From: JANQPX01 sp039028235
Lineage (GTDB): Bacteria; Pseudomonadota; Alphaproteobacteria; Geminicoccales; Geminicoccaceae
NCBI GenBank assembly: GCA_039028235.1
Contig: JBCCIN010000294.1
Location: 1 to 6,817, forward strand
Reading direction: 5' to 3'
DNA length: 6,817 nucleotides
Shown: one piece after another, positions 1-5,275 of the stretch
How positions within the stretch are numbered: position 1 is the stretch's first letter
Layout: each line of letters begins with the position of its first letter
The notes under the pieces: generated by a model
Databases searched by the model: none
Told to the model about the DNA's origin: nothing
Seen by the model: the letters and a program-made list of their open reading frames with translations, nothing else
Position numbers and translations under genes: made by a program

Positions 1-331
1 CGGTTATCTGAGCCCCGTCATGCCGTGCTGTCGTCGCTCGACCATCGGGATCGACGGCGCTCAGCCAGACCAGGTGCTCCAGATAATGGGCCAGACCATC
101 CGGCTCATCCCCTTCATCAAAACCGCCTGATTTGACGATAAGATAGACCTCGATCAGATCAGGGGTCTTGTCGGGATGGAAATAGGCGTCGGCCAGCCCG
201 CCACGCTGATCGATCGCCAAGAGCTCAGCGTGAAGCTGCCTTGGTAAGCTGAGCAAGAAAAGCAGAAGCAAAATGAAGAACAACGTAAAAGCCTGCGGAA
301 AATTCAGCGTCACTGGGGATCGATGTTTCAT
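1..331 (-). CDS. M16-family (insulinase/pitrilysin-like) zinc peptidase, N-terminal part, secreted
   Basis: The first 110 residues of a protein are visible; the gene runs off the left edge. Residues 1-35 form a classical signal peptide: a KHR n-region, a very hydrophobic core at about 15-29 (FTLFFILLLLFLLSL), and a likely cleavage after LHA at 35. The mature part has the start of an M16 domain: an acidic/glycine loop (KSGGFDEGDEPDGLAHYLEH) with the inverted zinc motif HxxEH at 82-86 (H82, E85, H86), preceded by the usual strand (EVYLIVKSGG). In this family the two His bind zinc, Glu85 is the catalytic base, and a downstream Glu, outside the window, is the third ligand. A purine-rich GGGGA site lies five bases before the ATG. 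A periplasmic protease is expected. The substrate cannot be told. Confidence 0.85.
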   Translation of the reverse strand, partial: MKHRSPVTLNFPQAFTLFFILLLLFLLSLPRQLHAELLAIDQRGGLADAYFHPDKTPDLIEVYLIVKSGGFDEGDEPDGLAHYLEHLVWLSAVDPDGRATTARHDGAQIT

Positions 332-373
332 AACTTCCCCTTTCAAGTAGAAATCGTCTTTGTTTATCCAAAT

Positions 374-402
374 ATACTAGCATTAATTTAATGAAACGTC
401 AG
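374..402 (-). promoter_or_regulatory. Candidate sigma70-type promoter of the M16 peptidase gene with a palindrome in its spacer
   Basis: Read on the minus strand, CTGACG (397-402) and TAGTAT (374-379) are separated by 17 bases; each matches the sigma70 consensus at four of six positions. The stretch is markedly AT-rich compared with its surroundings. Transcription would start near 367, leaving a leader of about 36 bases before the ATG at 331. The spacer contains the 13-bp palindrome CATTAATTTAATG (381-393), a typical place for a repressor to bind. Promoter assignment is by eye only. Confidence 0.4.
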
Positions 403-465
403 CGATCGAATTGGCCTTTGTTTGCGCGGAAGCGACCGGGGTTTTCTGACTCTTTGCAGCGGCGG

Positions 466-594
466 CTAATGCCTAAAGCTGTTGGCAAGAACGAGCGCAA
501 GCGTCGTTGCCGCGATCAAACGACGGCTTTCCTGATCCAATTGATGACATGAGAGAAGCCGGCCCTTGGCGAATTCCTCAGCCAATGCAATCAT
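466..594 (-). CDS. Doubtful 42-aa ORF following the LuxR-type regulator
   Basis: This short ORF starts at an ATG 18 bases after the regulator's TAG stop and lies in the same reading frame. The peptide starts MIALAEEFAKGRLLSCHQ and ends LALVLANSFRH; it has a plausible amphipathic/hydrophobic helix near its C-terminus and reads like real protein. No good Shine-Dalgarno site precedes the ATG, and I recognise no family. It could be a tiny downstream gene, a former C-terminal extension of the regulator cut off by a stop codon, or chance. The rest of the 332-612 interval holds only the peptidase promoter and leader. Confidence 0.3.
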   Translation of the reverse strand: MIALAEEFAKGRLLSCHQLDQESRRLIAATTLALVLANSFRH

Positions 595-612
595 TGCGGA
601 AAGCGCTGTGCG

Positions 613-1152
613 CTAGTTCTCGCTAATCGACGGGGGCTCCAACAGATCTTCGAAGAACCAGGCGGCAAGCTCATTTCGACTGGCCACCCCGGCTTTTCGG
701 TAAACGCTGGACGCCTGTTGACGCACTGTTTTCTCCCGCGTTTCCCGGAGTTCGGCAATTTCCCGAAATGACAGTCCCTTCAACAGCCCGATGACGACAT
801 CCTGCTCACTCGCCGTTAGCTGCCAGGCGTCAAACTGCTTTTGCATAACCGCACGATATTGGTTGGCGATTTGCTGGGATTGGGTATCGATTTGGGCAAG
901 CCGACCGCGAGCCTTGTTGAGCTGCCCGCGGAGGTCCCGGAGCGCTCGTCGTTGCGCGAAGAACTCATGAATGAACACCGCCAACATCATTACGCTAAGC
1001 GTGAACCTCGATAGATCGTCACCCATTGAGTCCAGAGTCTCGCCATCTGCGAATTCGGAGGCGATTTCGACCGTGCTGGTGCCGAAGACGAAAAGTACAA
1101 AAATAGCAAACGCCGTTTGCCGGTACGGAATCTGCCCTATCGCATCGAACAT
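613..1152 (-). CDS. LuxR/GerE-type helix-turn-helix regulator with an N-terminal membrane region
   Basis: This 179-aa protein has two hydrophobic segments, at about 12-32 (AFAIFVLFVFGTS) and 50-66 (FTLSVMMLAVFIHEFF). A basic, coiled-coil-like stretch follows at about 66-106, then a LuxR-type DNA-binding domain at about 108-170. The domain shows the family signature: LTASEQDVV at 112-120, GLSFREIAELR at 126-136, a TV at 142-143 in the recognition helix, and RKAGVASRNEL at 152-161. No receiver or autoinducer domain is present, so it looks like a membrane-tethered one-component regulator. AGGAG lies eight bases before the ATG. It is divergent from the multicopper oxidase, and control of that gene and of itself is the obvious inference. 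The signal sensed is unknown; the short loop between the helices (33-49) would face the periplasm if both ends are cytoplasmic. Confidence 0.8.
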   Translation of the reverse strand: MFDAIGQIPYRQTAFAIFVLFVFGTSTVEIASEFADGETLDSMGDDLSRFTLSVMMLAVFIHEFFAQRRALRDLRGQLNKARGRLAQIDTQSQQIANQYRAVMQKQFDAWQLTASEQDVVIGLLKGLSFREIAELRETREKTVRQQASSVYRKAGVASRNELAAWFFEDLLEPPSISEN

Positions 1153-1185
1153 GCGTTTTGCTCCTAAATCCCATTTGTAATCAGG

Positions 1186-1213
1186 ATATTAGCGTGTCAC
1201 CGTATCGCCGCAA
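1186..1213 (-). promoter_or_regulatory. Weak candidate promoter for the LuxR-type regulator
   Basis: On the minus strand TTGCGG (1208-1213) and TAATAT (1186-1191) are separated by 16 bases. The -10 matches four of six consensus positions and the -35 matches three of six. The predicted start near 1179 leaves about 27 bases before the ATG at 1152. Assigned by eye, and other hexamers are possible. Confidence 0.3.
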
Positions 1214-1221
1214 TTGACCTT

Positions 1222-1254
1222 ATGCCGGATGTCTCAGGACAGCGGATCCGGCAT
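1222..1254. promoter_or_regulatory. Perfect 9-bp inverted repeat, candidate operator between regulator and multicopper oxidase
   Basis: ATGCCGGAT (1222-1230) and its exact reverse complement ATCCGGCAT (1246-1254) flank a 15-base spacer, giving 24 bp (a little over two helical turns) from arm centre to arm centre. It lies in the divergent intergenic region, which suits a dimeric or tetrameric regulator controlling both genes. The product at 613-1152 is the natural candidate to bind it, but this is inference from position. Confidence 0.45.
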
Positions 1255-1262
1255 TCGTCCGA

Positions 1263-1292
1263 TTGATCGTTGCGTTCAAACCCGTCAATCAT
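1263..1292 (+). promoter_or_regulatory. Weak candidate promoter for the multicopper oxidase
   Basis: TTGATC (1263-1268) and AATCAT (1287-1292) are 18 bases apart and each matches sigma70 consensus at four positions. If real, transcription begins near 1299 and the 1222-1254 inverted repeat is centred about 61 bases upstream, a usual place for a class I activator. The hexamers are poor, which would fit an activator-dependent promoter, or they may be chance. Confidence 0.2.
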
Positions 1293-1367
1293 CGTGGCCG
1301 CCGGGATCATGACCCTGATGGTCTGAAGACATAACGTTTCGGCGTGTTCGCAGGTTATCTTTTGGTT

Positions 1368-1372
1368 GGAGG
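1368..1372 (+). promoter_or_regulatory. Ribosome binding site fixing the multicopper oxidase start
   Basis: GGAGG stands five bases before the ATG at 1378. An in-frame TTG at 1366 overlaps this site and would add four residues in front, so the ATG is the better start. Confidence 0.75.
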
Positions 1373-1377
1373 TTGAT

Positions 1378-2874
1378 ATGTCGCTTATCCTTTCCCGGCG
1401 GCGGTTTCTTGCCGGCAGTACTGCTATGCTTGGCGCCGCCTATGTTCAACCTGTCTGGTCAAAAGCCACATCTACCAAATTGCCGATACCGACGCTTGTT
1501 GACGGAACCCAAGGTGAGCCGATCGATCTGCAGATCCGCGCCGGCTCGTGGTCGTTCAAGCCTGGTGTCAAAACGCCGACCTTGGGGATCAACCAAGACT
1601 ACCTGGGACCAACGATTCGAACGCGGCGGAACAGCGAACTGAACCTGCATTATCACAACACGCTGACTGAAGCTGTCTCCATTCATGGCCACGGCCTCCA
1701 TGTTCCAGGTGAGGTTGATGGTGGCCCCCAGCTGGAAATGGCGCCAGGAGATCGATGGCAGCCCACTTTATCCATCGTGCAACCGGCGGCCACCTGCTGG
1801 TATCACTCCCACACCCACGGCAAGACTGGCCATCAGGTCTATCGCGGATTGGCCGGCGTCATCATTATTGATGATGATGACGCCGATGAAATGGATCTCC
1901 CACAGCGCTATGGCGTCGACGATCTGCCCGTGATCATTCAGGACCGAACCTTCGATGCCGAGGGTCGTCTGGTGTATTCGCTAAATGACGCAGGCGAAGA
2001 CGGCTGGTATGGCGAGACCGTGGTCATCAACGGCGCCATCGCACCGGTCGCGAACGTTCCCGCTGGCAATGTAAGGCTGCGGCTCCTGAACGGTGCCAAT
2101 GCGCGGTTTTACATTGTTGCGTTCGCTGACAACCGCACGTTCTACAAGATTGCCAGTGACGGTGGATTGCTCACGGCGCCGGTGCCAATGACGACGATGG
2201 AAATGTCGCCCGGCGAGCGCTGCGAGATCATCGTCGATCTGTCGGATGGCAATCCCGCCGAGCTTCTAACGCTGTTCGAAGACGATTTTGATGAGGATGA
2301 AGAAGGTATTATCAGCGGCTTGCTCGATCTGTCAGGCCTTACAGAGAAGCCCCTGCCAAAGCCATCATTGACCTTGAACGTCGATCCCACGCTGCCTGCG
2401 AATACCGCACCGTTACCTGAAAAACTGGCGACGATTACCCGCCCCAAAGAGAACGAGATCATGCGTAAGCGCGACTTCATGCTGACGATGGACGAAGGGG
2501 ACGGCGGCGGTCACGGTGCGCATTCAGGCCATGCCATGATGGACATGACCATCAACGGCGCGGTGATGGATATGAGCGTCATCAACGAACGGGTTGAACG
2601 TGGCGTCTGGGAGCGTTGGCGTATCCGCTCCGATATGGGCGCGCATCCGTTCCATGTGCACGGTTGCTCATTCCTGATCGAGCAAATGGAAGGCGCTGCT
2701 TCGCCGCCTGATCAGCAAGGTTGGAAGGATATGGTGGTGCTGGATGACGACGACTGGTCGGAAATTGTCGTTCGTTTCGATCATCCGGCGACCGAGCAAT
2801 TTCCCTACATGTACCATTGCCACATCCTGGAACACGAGGATCGCGGAATGATGGGGCAGTTTACGGTGAGCTGA
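1378..2874 (+). CDS. Tat-exported CueO-like multicopper oxidase
   Basis: This is a 498-aa periplasmic copper enzyme, close in length to E. coli CueO (516). A Tat signal, SRRRFL at 6-11, is followed by a hydrophobic stretch and likely cleavage near A30. All four copper-binding motifs are intact: HGHGLH at 103-108, WYHSHTHG at 141-148, HPFHVHG at 423-429, and HCHILEHEDRGMM at 480-492. Aligned by eye to CueO, H423, C481, H486 and M491 form the type 1 site; H103/H105, H143/H145, H426/H428 and H480/H482 serve the trinuclear cluster. The enzyme should couple one-electron oxidation of Cu(I) or phenolic/metal substrates to reduction of O2 to water. CueO's long Met-rich insert is represented by a shorter His/Met-rich piece at about 379-399. 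Acidic runs occur at 165-171, 301-309 and 456-459. Copper tolerance is likely; laccase- or bilirubin-oxidase-type use is an alternative. Confidence 0.92.
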   Translation: MSLILSRRRFLAGSTAMLGAAYVQPVWSKATSTKLPIPTLVDGTQGEPIDLQIRAGSWSFKPGVKTPTLGINQDYLGPTIRTRRNSELNLHYHNTLTEAVSIHGHGLHVPGEVDGGPQLEMAPGDRWQPTLSIVQPAATCWYHSHTHGKTGHQVYRGLAGVIIIDDDDADEMDLPQRYGVDDLPVIIQDRTFDAEGRLVYSLNDAGEDGWYGETVVINGAIAPVANVPAGNVRLRLLNGANARFYIVAFADNRTFYKIASDGGLLTAPVPMTTMEMSPGERCEIIVDLSDGNPAELLTLFEDDFDEDEEGIISGLLDLSGLTEKPLPKPSLTLNVDPTLPANTAPLPEKLATITRPKENEIMRKRDFMLTMDEGDGGGHGAHSGHAMMDMTINGAVMDMSVINERVERGVWERWRIRSDMGAHPFHVHGCSFLIEQMEGAASPPDQQGWKDMVVLDDDDWSEIVVRFDHPATEQFPYMYHCHILEHEDRGMMGQFTVS

Positions 2875-2889
2875 CTGTGCTCCATGATT

Positions 2890-2905
2890 GGGTGGCCAGC
2901 CACCC
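2890..2905. terminator. Short hairpin between convergent stop codons, possible bidirectional terminator
   Basis: GGGTGGCCAGCCACCC is a perfect palindrome that can fold into a 6-bp stem with a CCAG loop. It lies 15 bases after the multicopper oxidase stop and one base before the stop of the facing small ORF. No T-run follows on either strand, so intrinsic termination would be weak. Confidence 0.4.
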
Positions 2906-2906
2906 G

Positions 2907-3023
2907 CTATCCGAGCGTCATCTCAGATTGGCTTTTCCTGCTCATCGCGCAAGGGAACTTCACACCTTCGGCGCCCAGAACCACGGGACGGATGATCTCC
3001 TTGATGGCGAGATCGCCTTCAAT
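2907..3023 (-). CDS. Possible 38-aa ORF overlapping the end of the membrane cytochrome gene (ATT start)
   Basis: A coding-like stretch beginning IEGDLAIKEIIRPVVLGAEG and ending SQSEMTLG follows the membrane cytochrome gene in another frame. Its first codon would be ATT (3021-3023), overlapping the cytochrome's stop in an ATTGA arrangement that mimics the common ATGA coupling overlap. The stop at 2907 falls exactly beside the hairpin at 2890-2905. The frame remains open further upstream, but that part reads as a shadow of the cytochrome gene. I recognise no family. It may be a small gene with a rare or mutated start, a decayed C-terminus, or chance. Confidence 0.25.
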   Translation of the reverse strand: MEGDLAIKEIIRPVVLGAEGVKFPCAMSRKSQSEMTLG

Positions 3024-3648
3024 CCGCCAGAGGCACCGGCGAGCGCGACGTCGTTCGCTTTGCCCACACTTTGAGATCAGCCATGACCTTGATGGTCGCT
3101 GCAAGGACGAGTGCGCAAAGGGCGACCTTCGATATCGTCTCCATCGCCCCCTCGATGAGAACGGCGTGGACTACCGTTCCGACAACGATCACCACCGCCA
3201 AGGACGTATGACCGCGGCGCCAGGTTCGCGGTCGCAGGCGTAGTCGCCGGCGGAATGTGACCATGAGCGCGACGGCAAAGACGGCCCACATGGCGATTAC
3301 GCCCCAGGCGGAGAATGGCGTCGGCGACACGAAGAGAAGCGCATCGATCACATCCGGCGGGCTGGTAATCCAAAGGCCGCCGATGTGAATCACCATTGCC
3401 AGGACCAGCAAACCTCCGGTCCAGCGATGGACGCGTCGTCCGTAAGGGCCTGCCAATCCCGGCAGATATCCGCCAATCAGCAGGGGCTGAACGAGCATGA
3501 GACCGAGCGCGATAACACCCGCAAATCCAGCCGCGATATAGATGGGGTCACGCCATGCCAGCAGCGGGCTCATCGCAGCGGCGGCGATCGGCACGGCCAA
3601 TGCAGCCGCAAGCGCAGCCCAGATCAGAATGACCCGGGCCCTTCCCAT
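3019..3648 (-). CDS. Ferric-reductase-like di-heme b membrane protein without flavin domain
   Basis: This 209-aa integral membrane protein has five or six hydrophobic helices, at about 7-26, 36-58, 76-96, 112-131, 149-166 and 174-190. Two His pairs with identical spacing are visible: H74/H88 (in HRWTGGLLVLAMVIH) and H147/H161 (in HTSLAVVIVVGTVVH). His-X13-His pairs on two helices are the signature of the ferric reductase/NADPH oxidase/MsrQ superfamily and bind two stacked b hemes. The FAD/NADPH-binding part of full ferric reductases is absent, so electrons must come from another donor, perhaps quinol as proposed for MsrQ. It lies directly downstream of the Tat-exported 3669-4157 gene, likely in one operon. 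An in-frame TTG at 3663 would add five residues; the ATG at 3648 is preferred, although AAAGGA is only one base away from it and neither start has an ideal ribosome site. Confidence 0.75.
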   Translation of the reverse strand: MGRARVILIWAALAAALAVPIAAAAMSPLLAWRDPIYIAAGFAGVIALGLMLVQPLLIGGYLPGLAGPYGRRVHRWTGGLLVLAMVIHIGGLWITSPPDVIDALLFVSPTPFSAWGVIAMWAVFAVALMVTFRRRLRLRPRTWRRGHTSLAVVIVVGTVVHAVLIEGAMETISKVALCALVLAATIKVMADLKVWAKRTTSRSPVPLAD

Positions 3649-3662
3649 GTCCTTTGAAGGCA

Positions 3663-3679
3663 AGCCGGTCAGACCGGCT
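3663..3679. repeat. 17-bp near-perfect palindrome at the junction of the two redox genes
   Basis: AGCCGGTC and GACCGGCT flank a single central base. The palindrome overlaps the TGA stop of the 3669-4157 gene and the alternative TTG start of the next gene. In RNA it could fold into a GC-rich hairpin that may modulate coupling or transcript processing. It could also be chance in GC-rich DNA. Confidence 0.45.
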
Positions 3680-4157
3680 GGAGCACGAAGTGCGCCTCGA
3701 GGCTGGTGTCACTTGAACTCGGCATCACTGGACGCAGAAAGACGGTTTCGAATTCGCCGCTGTCATAGGCGAGGTGACCATGCGGCTGGCCGAAGGCCGG
3801 GACGATCTGCGGCATCTCCAGACGGAATTTGCCGTTCTCGTCAGTCAGCGTGGCCCCGTGGCTATGCGGGTCTCGCTCGTGCCCTTCGGTCGTGTGCGCC
3901 CATATTTGAATACGCTGACCCGCGAGCGGAGCCCCGTCGCCCGCACGTCGTACGGTGCCGGACATCCAAAAACCCCCGCCGCCGATGCGGTCCACGATAG
4001 GCGCGCCCGGGTGGTAATTGTTGGACCCGCCGCGCATCGAGGGTGTCGGTGCGAGGCCTTGCGCGTGGGCGGGCACAAGAAGGCCGGCTGCCCCAGCCGC
4101 CACAACGCAGCCACCAGCCGCCAGGAGGCTGCGGCGATTATGCAAGACGGTCGTCAA
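3669..4157 (-). CDS. Tat-exported intradiol ring-cleavage dioxygenase-like protein with altered metal site
   Basis: This is a 162-aa protein. A Tat-type signal has NRRSLL at 7-12, a hydrophobic core and cleavage after AHA at 32. The mature part carries the core of the intradiol dioxygenase fold: a GTVRRAGDGAPLAGQRIQIW strand/turn at 67-86, TDENGKFRL at 105-113, and PHGH at 125-128, where protocatechuate/catechol dioxygenases have the iron-binding HxH. The two tyrosine iron ligands are not found: the WxxxxxGxY position reads W86...G92-H93-E94, and the PxxY region reads PAFG with F122. Extra histidines (H88, H93, H98, H100) could make a different metal site. It is shorter than true intradiol enzymes. 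The start is TTG, chosen because AGGAGGG stands six bases before it. Function is unknown; a periplasmic partner of the downstream di-heme protein is the best inference. Confidence 0.7.
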   Translation of the reverse strand: MTTVLHNRRSLLAAGGCVVAAGAAGLLVPAHAQGLAPTPSMRGGSNNYHPGAPIVDRIGGGGFWMSGTVRRAGDGAPLAGQRIQIWAHTTEGHERDPHSHGATLTDENGKFRLEMPQIVPAFGQPHGHLAYDSGEFETVFLRPVMPSSSDTSLEAHFVLQPV

Positions 4158-4421
4158 GGCTATCCCTCCTCGTCAAGTTTTCCGTCGCTTGGCTGATATG
4201 AGGGCATCAGACGGAGCGACGCCTTATACTTAGCTCGTTTGCAGGCAATTCCAACCAGGTGGACAACAAGTCTGGGCGAAACGTCGCCGTCACCGGCCCT
4301 TGCCAAAATGGGCCGCTTTCAATCGGAATTGCCCGACACGTTCATCCTGCACGACCAGGACCCTGGGCAGACATCAAGTGGCGGCGGTAACTGCTTGTGA
4401 TCTCTGTCGATCAGGCACCAC
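4158..4421. other. Intergenic region upstream of the intradiol-like gene
   Basis: These 264 bases separate the start of the intradiol-like gene from the stop of the acetyltransferase; both genes are on the minus strand. It should hold the promoter for the redox pair. TATAAG on the minus strand around 4220 could be a -10, but I see no convincing -35. CGGCCC (4294-4299) and GGGCCG (4310-4315) could form a 6-bp stem with a 10-base loop as a weak terminator for the acetyltransferase transcript. No convincing gene was seen. Confidence 0.4.
4164..4170 (-). promoter_or_regulatory. Strong ribosome binding site that supports a TTG start
   Basis: AGGAGGG on the minus strand lies six bases before the TTG at 4157. 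The reading frame has no better ATG before the twin-arginine motif, so this site decides the start. Confidence 0.7.
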
Positions 4422-4949
4422 TCATCCTGGCGGTGGGTGTCGATACACCAGATGATCCGGCAGACCTTCGCGAGGATGCCGGCGCTCGAAGGTACAGCCC
4501 ATTCGTTCTGCCAATCGAATTGAGCGCTCGTTACCCTCAGCGATACAACTCGCCGCCTCCTTCCATTTCAAGACGTCGTAGGCATAGGCACGCGCCTTCA
4601 GCGCCGCCTCATAGGCAAAGCCCTTTCCTTCATGCTCCGCCATCACAAGCCAACCGATTTCCTTTGCCGCCCAGCCCTCGGGAAACCAGCACCCGACCTG
4701 TCCGCAATAGGCGCCGGTCTCTTTCTCCTCGACGGCCCAAAAGCCGTAGCCACGAACGTCCCAATGCCCGATCTCCGCACAGAACTGGATGAAGGCTTGC
4801 GGACGAGACTTCATGCCGCCCCTCAAGGCAGCCCTGTCCGACGCATAGAAGGCAGCATAGGCGTCGAAATCCGCCGGCACGTTGGCGCGCAAGATGAGCC
4901 GCTCGGTCGTCAACGTCGGAACCTGCACGTGGTTTTCGATCCCTGTCAT
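4422..4949 (-). CDS. GNAT-family N-acetyltransferase, RimJ/RimL-like
   Basis: This 175-aa cytoplasmic enzyme has a typical size for the family. It begins with the common PTLTTERLILRA opening at 11-22. GQVGCWFPEGWAAKEIGW at 83-100 is the central beta-strand region, and EHEGKGFAYEA at 105-115 is the acetyl-CoA pyrophosphate-binding motif (Q/RxxGxG/A type). NERSIRLAERMGCTF at 140-154 is the conserved C-terminal helix and turn. Such proteins transfer acetyl from acetyl-CoA to an amine, often a protein N-terminus, amino acid or drug; the substrate is not evident. The frame extends upstream by 17 codons to 5000, but the ATG at 4949 is chosen because it overlaps the preceding gene's stop as ATGA, the usual geometry of translational coupling. 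Confidence 0.85.
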   Translation of the reverse strand: MTGIENHVQVPTLTTERLILRANVPADFDAYAAFYASDRAALRGGMKSRPQAFIQFCAEIGHWDVRGYGFWAVEEKETGAYCGQVGCWFPEGWAAKEIGWLVMAEHEGKGFAYEAALKARAYAYDVLKWKEAASCIAEGNERSIRLAERMGCTFERRHPREGLPDHLVYRHPPPG

Positions 4950-5275
4950 AAATCTTGCACGTGCCAGCCTGAGCTCAGATCGAAATGGCGGATCGAACAC
5001 GCCTCGATCAGGTCTTCATAGCCTGAGGGCAGGTAGGAGCTTTCCCATTCCTCGCCAAATCGAGCCTTGACCGCCTCCAGGTCCTTCCAGACGGAGACGA
5101 ACAGGACGACGTCTTCGCCGCCCTGGACGCAGCGGCCGAAGAAGTACCCCTTGTTGCCGGGCTGGTCTCGGACGACGTCGGCGGATGTCGTGGCAAAGTT
5201 CTCCAAGAGCTTGTCGACACAGCCCCGTTTGGTTTGAACCTCGAAGATACGCAGCACCGGCCCGCCTGCTGACAT
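4946..5275 (-). CDS. Antibiotic biosynthesis monooxygenase (ABM)-domain protein
   Basis: This 109-aa protein carries a single dimeric alpha/beta-barrel (ferredoxin-like) ABM domain. It opens with LRIFEVQTKRGCVDKLLENF at 8-27, continues with QPGNKGYFFGRCVQGGEDV, and has the family's hallmark FVSVWKDLEAVKARFGEEW at 59-77. Members include cofactor-free quinol monooxygenases and heme-degrading enzymes, but many have no known reaction, and the domain alone does not settle it. GGAG is placed six bases before the ATG. The gene overlaps the acetyltransferase by four bases, so the two are probably co-translated. The final residues (HFDLSSGWHVQDL) extend past the core domain. Confidence 0.78.
   Translation of the reverse strand: MSAGGPVLRIFEVQTKRGCVDKLLENFATTSADVVRDQPGNKGYFFGRCVQGGEDVVLFVSVWKDLEAVKARFGEEWESSYLPSGYEDLIEACSIRHFDLSSGWHVQDL

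Noticed and set aside
1261..1290. GATTGA/TCAATC inverted repeat as a second operator
   Set aside because: The arms are only six bases with an 18-base gap, which is expected by chance at this length.
1366..1377. TTG start giving a four-residue longer multicopper oxidase
   Set aside because: The TTG overlaps the GGAGG ribosome site that serves the ATG at 1378, and the twin-arginine motif is well placed from the ATG.
2817..3074. An 85-aa plus-strand open frame after the multicopper oxidase
   Set aside because: It begins inside the oxidase in another frame and ends antisense to the membrane cytochrome's C-terminus; no ribosome site was seen.
3542..4196. Long plus-strand open frames opposite the membrane and intradiol-like genes
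   Set aside because: They are Arg/Ala/Pro-rich shadows of two genes with clear signal peptide, helices and motifs.
4950..5000. Upstream start for the acetyltransferase adding 17 residues
   Set aside because: The addition lies inside the ABM gene, is not typical of the family's N-terminus, and the ATGA overlap at 4946-4949 favours the shorter form.
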